Shown: in pieces, positions 32,701-45,304 of the stretch | How the letters are laid out: each line of letters opens with the position of its first letter | Position numbering within the stretch: the first letter of the stretch is position 1 | From: Daphnia pulex | Taxonomy: Eukaryota > Arthropoda > Branchiopoda > Diplostraca > Daphniidae | DNA length: 64,000 nt | Reading direction: 5' to 3' | NCBI RefSeq assembly: GCF_021134715.1 | Contig: NC_060026.1 | Coordinates: 9,911,001-9,975,000, forward strand | Translations under genes and position numbers: made by a program | The notes under the pieces: generated by a model | What the model was told of the DNA's origin: nothing | Seen by the model: the letters and a program-made list of their open reading frames with translations, nothing else | Database searches by the model: none

Positions 32701-35029
32701 GGCCGACAACTGGTCATTGGCTTTATTACATCTTGAGAAATTGCTTCTTCTATTTCGTCGGAAATTGTGGTTAAATGAATTGGTGGCATTTTCTAAAACT
32801 AAAAAGGTTTAAAATTTAGATAAACATTAACAAATTTGAAAAACTGAAAATTTAACTTACGAAATGGTGAGTGATCGAAGAGGTGATTGTGGAAACAGTT
32901 GATTAGAAGCAATTTTTGCAAAATTTTTCCCGCCAAATTTTTCTCGCCAAAAACACGGTTAACAACGTTGCTACGTTCATATGCGTAGTTGTCATGTAAC
33001 ATTGAATATATCCTCATGACAAGATGTAAGTAACTTTACTAGATGGCGTTGCTTTCCCATAATAAACGCAGACGTCGGCTCCAGTTACGGGCCCGCCCTG
33101 ATTCAACAGTGCTACTAGAATTGGGTTTTCCGCCCAATAGTCATAATAGTCCCATTGGAATTAATTAACTGCTAAGTAATTTTCAATTCTAAAATACAAC
33201 AAGTAAAGTAAAATTGGATCCTCAAGAATGAAACTGCAACAAAGAATATTACCAATGCTACCGTGTAATGCTCCGTTTGATATTTCAAAAATTTCCCAAG
33301 GTTGACATTAAAATTTCAAAACATTGTTTTGGATAAATTAGCTAGCTATCAATGGATGCAGACTAAGGACTAACCGATTAAGGTAAAATTAAAATAAGAA
33401 AAACAATTATTTTGAATCTGCTAAAATGCATTTTAATTTACAAAATAAGGAAAAAAGTTACAAAATCGTTCGTAATCAAAGATGCAAATCAGAACGTGTA
33501 TATGTTTAGAGAGCGAAACCATTTTTTAAATTTTTCTCTGATATTTGTGGGAATTCTGAAAACTTTAACAATTTTCTTATCCGATTGCGTTTAATAAAAA
33601 AATATTCTAAAATTAGCTTGGGCATGAACAAGGTAAGTGTTGTTTAATTTTCTAATGAATCAAATACCAAATACTAAAATTTTTTTTTGTAGGTTGATAT
33701 GGAGCCGTTTTTTAATTAGGTAACGAAAATTGTCGAGTTTTTTTACCGCCCCCTTGTAACACCTTGACACCAAAGACAACAACCCAGCCCCCTTAAAACA
33801 TTTTTTATTTATTTAGTGATGTGGTGTAAGCAATATTTCTACTGAATGGGCAAAATAGTTACACTAGACTAATTTTCCTATTACAGAAGAGTGTAATTTT
33901 CATAAGGTTAAGATAAGCGTAACTTTTAAAAGTTACTTTTCTTCGTGAAACTGTATTGTTTTGCTTGCTTTCTTAAGCTTTCTTAGAACATAAGGTTATC
34001 GTAGCGATAGTAGCCATCCTTGGAAAGTGCCCTTTCCATGTAAAGTGCACAAATGATGATCAGTGTTATCGGGAATATATTAAACTTATATTATATTATT
34101 AATCTTGCGCGATGTTCAGTTTAGTGAACGAAGTTACGGCAGCCGACTTTCAAATGTAAGTACTTCGTTGCATGATGAACAAAATCCATGGCTTTAAAGA
34201 GTATCTAAATTTAAGTTCTTGAAGCATGTAGTAATACTGCAAGAACAATTTGTTGTAGGATGAAATTTAAATAATTTAAAAAATTTTTAAAAATAGATAT
34301 GATTACTTGTAATGGTGCTATAATTTTCTTCGGATACGCAAAATTCATTATTGATTGAGCAAATGATGGAATTTTAAATTGATTACTTTTCGCAGTAATT
34401 ATTTTCAAGAAAATATTTAGTTATATACAAGCACACAGGCCAGAGTTTTCTAAACTTGAAAGTTCAATTTCAAGTTTAGAAACAATAATTTTTTAATTCT
34501 AATTGATTAGTTTTGCTGCAGCACAAATTATTCAAATTTTTTCTTCTTCGGCTGACGACAATTAATTTTTTTCTGATTTGAAGTTGCTGTAAACAAATAA
34601 GGTCATCAATCCATCGTTACTAAAAATATGAATATCACAACCAAAATGGTCAATCAACTTTTACTTAATGGATTTAGAAGAAATGTCGCGCCGTAGTATC
34701 TCCAAATGTCGATAGAGTTTGGCCGTCCCAAAACGGACATTATAGTGATATGAAATTTTGGGGGAAAGAGAAAAGGGGAAAATCGGATCACTTATCCTAA
34801 TACTACATCTACTACTGATGCTTCACTAATTCCGCTTTGTCACACCCTGGTCTGTTGTGAAATTTTTGATTGCAAATTTAAAGAAAAATGTAAATGTAAA
34901 TGTAATTATAAAAATTCCTTTTTTAGCAGTTAGTAACTATGTACAGATTTATTCATTGCAATAATTTTATTGTGATAGTGTAGGATAAGTATAAAATACT
35001 CTATATATATTTTTTTTATTTGTTAGTTG

Positions 35030-37935
35030 CAGAGGCGTTATCACTTATCAATAATGATGGTTTCCTCTTTATTGTATTCCGATGGGAAAAAGAAAAAGAA
35101 AACAAAAAAAAAGAAAAGAATATTACGGCATAGAGAGTAGACTAGGGTACAGTGATGGTCATATTTGGAGTAAAACAAAAGAAAAACAAAATTAGATAGG
35201 ATACATGTGAGAGGAGTGAAACGGAGTATCAAATCGTGCATTCGTCATAGCTTATTTTAGGCGCTGAGTTTTTATCGTGAAAAAATTTTGGCGGGCTTGA
35301 AGAAGACATTTGGATTGGGTGAAGACTTAGAGTTGAGGGGGCCAAGTAAGCTTTAGTTGGAGGACTGCGCGGATAAGAGGCTCACGATGTATGGAAAAAT
35401 TGGGGCATCTGAGTACAAAGTGTTTAACCGTTTCCTCTTCGGAAAGACAAGAGCAAAGCGGCGAAGAAACATGTTTGAAGCGATAGCCGTTTAAACGACA
35501 GTGGCCAGTAAGGAGTTGATTAGTCTGGTAGGAAAGGGAATTGGTGTTGAGAATTATTGCACTGGCTGCTGTTGGGAACAAAGGCCCGCACATACTTTCC
35601 AGCTTTCATGGACTTCCACTCATCTCTCCATAGAGTGTTGATGTAGTTGAGAATCACATCTTTTGCATATGATTTTGTCATCGGCAGGGATGGGTGATGA
35701 GAGGACCAGCTTTGGGTGGCACTTTTAGCAATAGCGTCTGCCATATCATTCCCAGGGTGGCCAGAGTGGCTCGGGATAAAAAAAATATATTTGTGCAGTG
35801 TGTAGCCAAGATTTTTACTATAGAAGAGAATGGTTGGGAGGATTTAGTGGAAGCGGATGGAGTAGAAGCAGCAAGTGCGGATTTGGAGTCGGAAGAGATT
35901 TTGTAGTTTTGAGAGGGAAGTGGGCGTGTTGAGACAATCCAGTCTAGGGCGGCAAGGGTTGCAAGGCCTTCTGCTTGAAAGATTTTATTGTGGCGAGCAG
36001 ATAAGGGAAGAAAATCCAGCCCCATTTTTGCGTATGGAGCCATCTGTGACTGTGAAGATTCCGGTTGTCGAAGGATCGGCAGAGGTGAGTGTTGTCGAGG
36101 AAGCCGATTGAATTTCCTACGGATGGTTTCTGTTCCAAGGAAGTATCTCTGGAAGTCGGATACATTTAGCTCGGTCGTAAGGGATGTCCAGCTTAGTTGC
36201 AGAAATAGCATTGACAGCTATTATAGAGGCTGATTTGGAGAACTTTTTTGTCCTTAAATTCAAGATATTTGATGGTGGTGAGCTCTAAGACTCTGTAATC
36301 AAGTGGCATGATTCCTGACATCATTAGCAAGGATTCATTTTGAGATGTGCGAAAGGCGCGTAGCATTTGAATTGCATATCTTCTTTGCGCACTACTTAGG
36401 ATTTTTTTGGTAGATTTCAAAGTTGCTCTTTTAGCCCATATTGAGCAGCCATATAGAATGGTGGGTTCAACTATAAGTTTGTAAAGGATTTGTAATCGGA
36501 CACGATTTACGCCCCAGGTGAGGGATAAGCAGTGGCGCATTGAGTAGAATAAGCGAGTTGCAGAGGTACATTTTAGCTCAATGTGCCTTTTCCAACTGAG
36601 AAGATTGTCAATAAGAAAGCCGAGAAAGGTAGTGCTGGTGGAAGGGAAGATGGTTGTTCCTTGTATAGTTAAAGAGAGATTATCTGGGATCAGACGATTG
36701 CTCCGATGAAAATTGAAAATCATAAAGATGATTTTAGGGGAATTGATCAGAAATTTTATGGAGAAAAGCAAGTCTATGACTGCACTGCATGCGATATTTA
36801 GTCTGGATGTGGCCGTGGTTGGATCAGAGTGGCTGCAGGCGATATTTAAATCATTGGCGTAGGCAGATATAAAAACGATGTAGAAAAAAAAGAAGGATGT
36901 AGAAGACATCATCAATTAGAGTAATCCAAAGAAACGCTGAGAGGATTCCATCACCTTGGGGGCGACCAGAGTAAATGTCTGTTTCACGGCCCTCGATGTC
37001 GATCTGAGCTTTCCCATTAGCAAGATAGTCTCCGATGATGCGAAGAAGGTATAGCGGGCACTTCATTTTATGAGTGCGGCTATTATTGCAGGGTGCCATG
37101 CTGAGTCGAACGCTGCCTTTATGTCGACAAAAGCGCTTGCAGTAAATTCTTTTTTCGAAAAGTGGGTCTCGATGTGATGAACCAAATTGTTAGCGGCTGT
37201 TTCGGTGGAGCAAACTTCTCTGAAACCGTGTTGCCCTTGGTTGAACCAATTTGCTTCAGTAGCGATCCATTTCAGTCTAGAGAGGATGATACGTTAAAAG
37301 ATTTTTGAGAAAGAAAGGAGCACGCTGATTGGACGATAGTTTTCAAGTAGCTCATAGTTGGATTTGTTCGGTTTCTGAATTATGGTAATTTTAGCGATTT
37401 TCCAGGATGAAGGGAACCAACCGTTTGAGAGGGAAACTTTAAGCATCTTCAGAAGAAAATGATCATAACATGGGTGGGTAGCAAGAATTAGTGAAGATGA
37501 TAATTGGTCGATTCCGGTGGAATTTGTAGGTTTGGGTGGAGATGGCGGGACTCTAGCTTCGACATTGTGATTGGACGAGTATGGCATATGGGATGAGAAA
37601 GAATAACGTCGTTTTTTAAATTAGGGATGTATGGCAGTCGGAGGAGGGTATAGCGGGTTTAAGAAAGTGGCAGGCGAAAGCTTTAGCAATGTGGACCGAA
37701 AAATTCATGATGTTTCCGTCCACTTACAGAGAGCTGCGATTATTTTAGACTGCTGCTGCTTCGATTATCTTTTCTCACTGGGTATTGGAGTGATGTTTGA
37801 TGATCGTTGTTCATATCGTTTGTGCAGAAACTTTCCCACGTTTCCTTTTTTCGGGTCCTTATGAGACGTTGAAATTTGGCAGCTTCACCCTTGAAGAGCA
37901 TTTTTGATTCGTTGATCTGGAAAGTAAAAGACATG
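35030..37935 (-). mobile_element. Decayed non-LTR retrotransposon, I/Jockey group, copy 2
   Basis: Same element as at 21130-24170. Longer open pieces survive: AYANDLNIACSHSDPTT (catalytic YADD changed to YAND), RLQILYKLIVEPTILYG, an RNase H piece (FQAEGLATLAALDWI, SSDSKSALAA) and LLTGHCRLNGYRFKHV with LCSCLSEEETVKHFVLRC. The RT active-site change and the frameshifts make it inactive. Confidence 0.85.
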
Positions 37936-38039
37936 GCGGTGTAAAAAATCATGGCGGTGTTACTGAAAATGAGTTGCAAAAGGAACCTCTGGCCTGGTTG
38001 CTACGGAATACTCGATTATTTCAATCGAACTAGATCCGG

Positions 38040-38960
38040 ATAACCTTACGGCAAGTTCCTAGCCTTAGCAGCATCAACATCAACCCCTGAGAAAACAGTC
38101 AACACTGTCGCTGCGACTGAAGAATATAGATGCCAAATAGATAAAAAGTCTTGGGAACTTGTCTTTCCTTCAGAACTGCCGGCTAGCTACGTCCTAATTT
38201 GACAAAAATTAATTGGGAATTATAAACCTTGGCAAGGAGAAGTACCATCTCGCTTTAAATGACGTCTGATACCTTTTTGCTGCGCTAAACGACCTGGCAT
38301 TGATTTTGAAGACACATTTTCCAAAGTTCCAGAACCGAGTTTTTTCGTATATTTATGTCAATCGCGGCTAGCGAATATAGGGTGATGCCGTACTTCTCAA
38401 AAGGGCTCCTCAGTACTAAACAACCACCAATTTTATGGAACAAAACCCATAATGGAAAACTGGAAGCAGCAGAATTCCAGCCGTTGATGGATAAAGTGTC
38501 TATATTCGTTTTTTAAGGAGACGAGGTTTCACTACCTATTGTGGACAACATGGCAAGTGAATTCGAAATTCGCAACATTCCACCTACCCAGTTTCTCACC
38601 GTTACATGGAACGTGAAAGACAAAATAATCAAATCTTCATTTCGTAAAGATACATCATTCTAACTCTACTCAAGAAACATAAAATGAGAAGTCCTAACGA
38701 CCACTGACCCAAACTCCCGTCTCAATGCGTCATAATGTTTCCAACTAGCGAGAGGGAGAGGCTATGGAACTATATAACGAAAGTCCCATAAAAAATCAGT
38801 AGTTGAAGCCCTTTTGTATCTTACAAATGCTACACGCCAGGAAATCACACATTTCGTTGGCCAAGTAGCGAAGTACTGTTCAAATCCGCAACCAGCGGTT
38901 CGGAGAGCAGTTAAAAGATTATTGGCCAATCTAAAGGAGACCTGTTATCTGGGAAATGTC
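38040..38960 (+). mobile_element. Copia-type pol remnant, copy 2
   Basis: Duplicate of 24240-25315 with the same order of broken motifs (KKSWELVFPSELP, EFEIRNIPPTQFL, SVVEALLYLTNATRQEI). Inactive. Confidence 0.8.
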
Positions 38961-39045
38961 TATTGACGAAAAAGGACAACATGTTTTCGTTTGTGGGATC
39001 TCTGTAACAATAAAATCAAGAGAAAATGCACTTTTAGTTTGCTAA

Positions 39046-39243
39046 ATGCAAATCGCACTTGTTAAGCAATTCCTGTTTGTTTTGTGTTTTAGTTTAGTGC
39101 ATGGTAATGAAAGTCGACGAACACCGTTTCCCATTCATACGATGAATCTTAATTATCCCACGATTCACTTGGCCAAAGAAAACAAAAATTTTTACTGCTT
39201 CTTTCATCCCACCAAATCCCGGACCGAATTTACAGATTTGTAG
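39046..39243 (+). CDS. 65-codon ORF with signal-peptide-like N-terminus, copy 2
   Basis: MQIALVKQFLFVLCFSLVHG, then the same tail as copy 1 with K-to-E and S-to-P changes. See the entry at 25403-25600. Confidence 0.3.
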   Translation: MQIALVKQFLFVLCFSLVHGNESRRTPFPIHTMNLNYPTIHLAKENKNFYCFFHPTKSRTEFTDL

Positions 39244-40237
39244 CATATTTGCCACATATTTTTTTCACAAAATATATTGCAATATGAACACTCTTGCAAC
39301 TCTTATTCTGTTTAACTCATTAACAAATCACTATCGATTCCATTGAACATAAAAAAATGAAAACCCGAATTTTAGAAGAAACGGCACGTCTACTCTTTAA
39401 CCAAGTAAAACAAATCTTGACTATAATTGATCTTTGTAATTTTGTTACAGCTCAGTGCTTCCATTTTAAGAAAATAACTGTAAGTAATAAAACAATTCTC
39501 ATATTTATAATTGGTCGTAATTAATTTTTTACAGCTCGATGTTCCCACAAAAAGAAAACTTTTGAGCCATCGAATTTATTAGGGCTGAAGAAAAAACCAC
39601 AGGTGAAACTGATGAAACATAGAAAAATTGAATTTGGAAAACGGCTGTTTATTGTCTGATTAATTGAAGAAAAGTCGTATCATAATGTTATTATTTGATG
39701 CACCTGTAAAGAATGCCTGAGAGATAAAAAAACGCTTGAAACCAGCAAGCTGCTGGAGCGAGAGCAAGGTGAATTCTACTGTTGTGTAGAACAGAGATAG
39801 CTGGTTAAAATAATGGGGTGAGAGAGGGGTGCAGGGAGAGGGGTGCAACATTGAACAATAAAAAAATATATGTGAGTGAAAAAAGTAAGCCAATTATTGC
39901 GATGGGTTCTTTATATACATAGTCATTACTTTTGCAAAAACTCTTTTGGGGTATTCTTTGGATGTCCGAACATCCCAATTTGGTCACGTCAAGATGATGA
40001 AAAAACGAAAGAAGGATAAAAAACTGATTTTCTATGGGCATTCCATATTCGCAAATTTTGGGCCAACTGTCTTTTTCTCATGAATTATCAATTAGGATGT
40101 CCTTTGGATAATGAATCGGACATAATTTGGTACTTAAAATGCGTATGTCCCCAAAATATGTTATTGGAAAATCCTATAGATGTCATATTGTGACACTTTC
40201 GAGACCAACCTTTCTCACTTAGATTAGAGGGCAATAA

Positions 40238-40593
40238 TTGGAAATCCGATGGATGACTAAACAGGCCAGGCAGGGATATAACATTATGAACGTATCGAAA
40301 ATGTTTCGAAAAGGCGTAACCTTGTATCTTGTGGCAGGAATGTGGTTTTATAGAATATATTCATCCGCCATCAATAAAAGTATAGACAAAACAACAAAGA
40401 AGTTTGCAGTAGATTTTTTTAAAGATATCACTATGAACATCAATAAAGGAGAAACGTATCAAAATCCATTAATTGGAATTTTTGAGAGAATTCGAAAAGC
40501 GGGATATTCAGCAAGTTCTTTGTTTTTCTTTGAAATTCTAACGTTATATACAGCAAGCAATCTAAACAAGTTTACACACGTGTTACAGCCACA
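40238..40593 (+). pseudogene. 5' half of the collagen-like gene, copy 2
   Basis: MTKQARQGYNIMNVSK to LTLYTASNLNKFTHVLQPQ in one frame, with a 3-bp in-frame insertion (LVAG against LAG) relative to copy 1. The duplication ends here. The frame runs on to 40714 through non-homologous sequence (VNVVKDYPSSIKHE), which may be a diverged version of the next exon. Confidence 0.5.
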
Positions 40594-40714
40594 GGTTGTG
40601 CTCAGCAAATCCACTTTTTTACCACTTTTTTTTACTTCTAGGCGTGTATGTAGTGTAGTGAATGTAGTGAAAGATTACCCATCATCAATAAAACATGAAA
40701 GACGTTTCTACTAA

Positions 40715-43081
40715 AACAACCATTTTTTGGTTTATGTCTAGAATTGTGTCCACTGTCAACTGATTCGCGGAATATTGAGATTGGATTGGCCGTCCGTGAA
40801 ATCCATCCATCGGCGGAGTCTGAAACAATCACGAGTTTTTTTCTTTATATTGGGTGGAAGCGTCGCAAAGTGATTTACTGATGGAACTCTATCTAAACTG
40901 GGGGATGGGGGGAATGAACCGACAGACTGCACACCCTTGTGAATCGTCTTTTGACGAGATGATTGAAAATTGTGCTTCGTCGGGACACTTGATCGACTTT
41001 CTTCTTCTTTTTTTTCTTTCAAATTTTCTTCCAACTTGAACGTTGGATATTTTTGGGGGTTTCCCTGTGTTTGACACACACACACTCAATAACAATGTTT
41101 TGTTTTTCCATTTATCTCTCCCATTTCCGATCGACAGTAGCCGCCAAACTGACTGACTACCCGGAATCGCCCATTTTGATCCACCCGCTGAGGCAATAGC
41201 GACGCAAGCAGAGACTCAAGTGTTTGGCGTTCGGCCATCCGACGCCCGTCCATCCGACGCTCGTCCATCTGACTTCCGTCATCCATTGGCGAATCAACAA
41301 TAACTAGAGTCTTCTTCACCAGCAGGTTGGTTTTCCTACCCCCCTCCACACTCCAGTTGTGATATTGTGAAAACCGGCTAAGTGAAGATGACGTGGTCGA
41401 TAGTTGGAATTGCCACCACCACCAACACCACCCTCCTCTCTCCCGGTTTTATCCCGTTCTACCAAGTTGCCAACGGATGATGGATTCCCGGCCTGCATCC
41501 CCCCCTCCTTCCCTCACTCTTGTGCAATCATTTGTCTTTTTCTTTTTTGCCGTTCGTTCTTTTGAGAAATTTCGCGGTTTTACGCACACAAACATGCATG
41601 TACTTATTCACGTATTGCGTGTCTGTCCTTCACTTTCAACAAGATGAAAGTGGAGCTTGGCTCGATCTAACTTGAATTTAGTTTTTTTTTATTTTTTCGT
41701 CTCTCTCGTGAGTGAGTCAAGGGAGAGAGAGGGGAGGGAGAGAGGAGGAGGATCTTGAATTTGCCATTTCTATAACGTGAAGGGCATCCAGAATTCTGGC
41801 GATTTAGAAGGAGATATCTCTGACTGACTCCTCTCACTCTGACAACAGTGTCGTGTTCTCTACTCTCACTCTTACGGGAGTTGTTCTATCACGCCGAACG
41901 CGTCAAAATGTTGACAGATGTCGATTATCTATCGATGTGAAACACAATTCTCTCTCGTCATCTGCTCCTCTTCCTAGCCAGCCCCCTCACATTCAATGCC
42001 GCACTCGAATTTTGTTTCTGTTTTTTTTTTGTTATTCGAGTAATGTCCTCGATTCTCTTTTTATTATTCACATTCTTCCGGGTTCTCTCTCTCTTTCTTG
42101 TTTTACATCCGACTAGTTGCTGTGCAACTAGTCATAGCAACTAGTCACACACACTGTGGGGAATTTTTATTTTTTTATCATTATTTTCCGATTGCTTCTT
42201 TCCTTTTTTTCTTCTCTCTATCTCCTTTTGGGTGAGAAGATGAAGCACGTCATTACCACATGTGTAGGCCATGTTGTTGTCGCTGTACACAACATCTTTT
42301 GCGGTCTCAAAGAGTTGAGGAGGGAAAATTGAACAAAGAGAGTCTCACGACAAAATATGAACGAACTTGATCTTTTTTCTGTTGTTGTTGGCTAGAGTAG
42401 AAATGAAAAGAAAAAAACAATGAATAGAGAAAACACATTTTCACTTTTATGTTTGATTTGCGAAACGACTTCAATGTTGTTGTTATTTTGTTTGTTGTAA
42501 TCTATTTTTATGTGTTTTAGTGCGCGTGGTTGTGTGACCGAGTCTCTCGGAGCGTTAAAAAACGAGAGATAACAAATAAGAAAGACGTTAATTGCCAAGA
42601 AAGAAAAGAAACAATATGCGAACTTGAATGTGATCCCATTCTCACCAGCCCCATTCCGTACTTAATTCGCCTTCGTTGGTTAACTTCATTATGGTCGTGA
42701 AATTTATATATTTTTTTAAATGTCTTTTACAATAGGCCGTGTTGCTCGTCCATCTCCATTCGTCGTCGTCCGTCGTCGTCCGTCTCCGTCGTCCGTCGTC
42801 GTCCGTCTCCGTCGTCCGTCTCCGTCGTCCATCTCCGGCTCCACTACTTATCGGTGCTTTTGTTGGTCTGGATTTCGGGACTAACCGCAGTGACGACGTA
42901 GGTGGTTGCAGTCCTCGTATAATTAATTATAAGTTATTTATAGATGGCTAAGTTTTTTGTAAATTATTTCATTGTGTGGATTAAATAATTCTTGTTTATT
43001 TTTTTTTTATTATTCAATCCTTTACTTTGATTTGAATTTTAATTTGATTGAATCTTTCGTTAACTCTTAAAAAAAAAAGAG
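40715..43081. other. Intergenic; C/T-rich, with short repeats
   Basis: No gene recognised. Contains (G/C)CGTCCATCCGAC-type repeats (about 41220-41285), GAGA-rich sequence (about 41718-41755), an inverted repeat GACTAGTTGC-TGT-GCAACTAGTC (42111-42133) with a third half at 42137-42146, and a CGTC/CGTCTC minisatellite (about 42755-42835). It may include promoter or leader sequence of the RING-Tudor gene. Confidence 0.35.
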
Positions 43082-44724
43082 ATGAATGAATACTTGGATG
43101 AAGTGCTGACATGCAGCGTGTGTTATGAGCAGTTTAATTGCCCAAGACTGCTGCCATGCAACCATACATTTTGCAGGTTATGCCTTTTGCAATGCATCCA
43201 AATGTCAAATGATAATGGCAATGTGAAGGTATTAAATAAAATAATTAAACATTTTCAATTCAAATTTTATAAAAAAATTTTTAGTTTCCATGTCCTCTTT
43301 GCAGAAAACTGTTTGAAGTTCCGAAAGAAGGCTTCCCATCCAATATATTGTTCCAACAACTTCTCGACTTGCCCAGCAGCTTGAGAAGTTGTGAGGCTGC
43401 GGTGGCCGTCCCATTGCCCGAGCCCGTGACCGTGACCGTGTTCGTGCCCGTCCAAGTGTTTACAAATGAAGTATTTTTTGTCAAAATTAAATTCCATTAT
43501 GTTAATTTGTAATTTTTTTATAATTATATTTTTTCAGCTACCAAGATTAGATCTATTTGAAAGGCAGATCCTTTTTGTTTCTGAGGCGTATAATCCTGGT
43601 AAATTCTTCGGGCAATTTCTAACTATCGGCAGAGAAGAACCACTTCCTGATGCTCTTCAGGGGATGGGAGATGAGCTAAACGACGCTTATTCTAAACTAG
43701 AAAAGCCACCAAAATTGTATCAGACAAAAGAACAAAGGCTGCTGGCCTATTACGGAGTCATGTATAAAGCTAGTGATGGTAAGTTAAAAAAACCTCTTAG
43801 CGTAAGATTTTTATTGTTAATTAACAATTGTCATTTTACTTAGATCATTACTATCGTGTCAAGATAGTCCAAGAAGTTGGACCCGTAGTCAAGATTTTAT
43901 TAGTTGACTACGGGTCCATAGAGTTGGTTAGGCGCGACAACATTATTGCACCATTATCTTCTTTGATTCGCTTTTTTCCAGCCTCCATATGGCATTCCAT
44001 GTATCCTACAAGATTTCACAAATGTTCCAGTACAGAGATGGAAACTTGTCATCGAAAGCAGTTGGTTGGTGTTAGATATTGGACAACTTCAAAATGGTAG
44101 ATATCCTGCCAATTTCGCTGGTACAAGTGCAGATGGAAAGGTTGCCACAAGTTTAAGAAAAATCCAAAGTGAGTGACGACTCAAGAAGATTTGTTTTTCG
44201 GTGTGGTTGACAATGCATCGGCCACAGCTACAGATTTTGGCGGTGCTAGGCCGAGGGAGAGAAATCCTTCCCCCGGAAATCTAGCTGTCCAACAAGGAAT
44301 CAAGCAAGCCACTACTGCACCACTACCAGTTCCTGAACGAGAAGTTATTCATGTGCCTCAACAAGCAATCCAGCCAGCCACTGCTGCACCAATACCAGTT
44401 CCTGAACCAGTAGTTATTCCTGCTCCTCCACCAGTGCTGCAACCGCGCACTGGTGGAGGAATTGAAAATGTCAGGGAGCTAATTTTTCGCTTTTTCTGCC
44501 GCCACCTAAAAGTGTCACTACAGTACACATCGACACGCGATGAAGAAACCTATTCTCATCGTGTGTCGATTACCATAGCAGGTAATTAATTTATTAAAAA
44601 CCTTTCCTGCCGAAAAACGTGATTTAATTTTTTTCTATTTCCAGGTTTGCCTGAACTTGATGTGAATATCGGAATCTATGACATCTTGGAAGGGAGAAAT
44701 ATGTGTGCCAAATTGGTGCACTAG
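43082..44724 (+). CDS. RING-Tudor protein (RNF17/Qin-like), one frameshift
   Basis: Exon 1, 43082-43228: LTCSVCYEQFNCPRLLPCNH, FCRLCLLQC. Exon 2, 43285-43470: FPCPLCRKLFEVPKEG; together a C3HC4 RING of TRIM/RNF17 type. Exon 3, 43538-43778: LFERQILFVSEAYNPGKFFG, flanking the Tudor fold. Exon 4 from 43844: YYRVKIVQEVGPVVKILLVD, YGSIELVRRDNI, a Tudor core. RING plus Tudor is the layout of RNF17 and Drosophila Qin, piRNA-pathway proteins of germline granules. Near 44010 the frame shifts: one frame stops at 44100, another continues as VPVQRWKLVIESSW to a GTGAGT donor (44171). A 62-bp intron leads in phase to a Pro-rich exon (APLPVPE, APIPVPEP) and a last exon, stop 44722-44724. Only one Tudor is seen; relatives have several. 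Confidence 0.72.
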
Positions 44725-44825
44725 AGACTGATTAGACTTGGCTACATGTCAGAAGATGAAGGGTTATAATTTTAAAACAATATTTTACTTTCTTATTATT
44801 AATTTTTTTTTTTTGTTCAAATACA

Positions 44826-45231
44826 GTTGTGGGACACAATTTTCTTTGGCCAAATACGCAATGGATTTGCATCATGGCCATGCTTCTCGTGATCGTCATG
44901 ATCATGGCGGTTTCCAATACGGTATGTCTAAGACGATCGTTGTGCAAGAACTTGCCAAAAAAAGAATTATTGTTGATGAAATTGCCACATCTTGGAGAAT
45001 CCCAAAAAAACAAAGAGATGTTCTGATGTTCTCTAACTGTTACTAACGGTATGTTATTAATAAGTTTCGAGGTTTTGATAAACAAATAAAACTGTTTTTC
45101 ATTTCAGTTTGTTCGGTTGAGGCAACGAGCAAAACTTCTAAAGTGGATGCCAACCTGGTCGCCCATTTGAAATTGTCAGAACAACTTTACGAAAGAGGAA
45201 TTCAGTTTCATAACACTTATTACTCGCAACA
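44826..45231 (+). other. Two exon-like pieces, unrecognised
   Basis: An open piece after a good acceptor (about 44826-45046: YAMDLHHGHASRDRHDHGGF, KTIVVQELAKKRIIVDEI) ends in a stop; a second follows an acceptor near 45107 (KVDANLVAHLKLSEQLYERG). The His/Asp-rich piece recalls the His-rich exon at 6.3-6.6 kb (weak). They may be remnants of a fourth family locus leading to the D module at 45305. Confidence 0.25.
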
Positions 45232-45304
45232 GGTGGCCATCTTACCTAGCCAACATTGTAACTATTTATTTTTATTAAAATAAATATTTTGCTGTTTTTT
45301 TCAG

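Larger units (their letters stand above)
30893..32789 (-). pseudogene. Membrane-protein family, type A3, split by a Pro/Ala-rich insert
   Basis: The N-terminus lies at 32789 (MPPIHLTTISDEIEEAISQD, VIKPMTS), then a Pro/Ala-rich repeat. The rest resumes at 31250-31020 (ALFKDDPHVHWTSYGTVFF, MGYKFGPRMFFYCMKKATEW, QTLLADQVAS, donor GTAAGT). The last exon near 30950 (LISLNQKLDALAASQG) has lost its acceptor (TG where A1 has AG). A3 has no stop at the A-exon end, unlike A1. A further exon-like piece at 30700-30580 (MKASKHLHDEEGARDHSS) recalls the His/Ser-rich exon at 6.3-6.6 kb. Whether the insert is transcribed as coding is open. Confidence 0.5.
33166..40593. repeat. Segmental duplication, copy 2 (~7.4 kb)
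   Basis: Direct repeat of 19355-26947. It lacks about 85 bp present near 24175-24270 of copy 1 and lacks the 117-bp tandem unit. It begins about 145 bp beyond the A3 leader sequence and ends inside the collagen-like gene. The 12-bp-arm inverted repeat is conserved near 34448. Confidence 0.92.

Noticed and set aside
40756..41095. 109-codon minus-strand ORF, Lys/Glu-rich
   Set aside because: Low-complexity reading of C/T-rich DNA; no support.
44732..45085. 117-codon minus-strand ORF
   Set aside because: Overlaps better plus-strand exon-like pieces and crosses a poly-A/T run.
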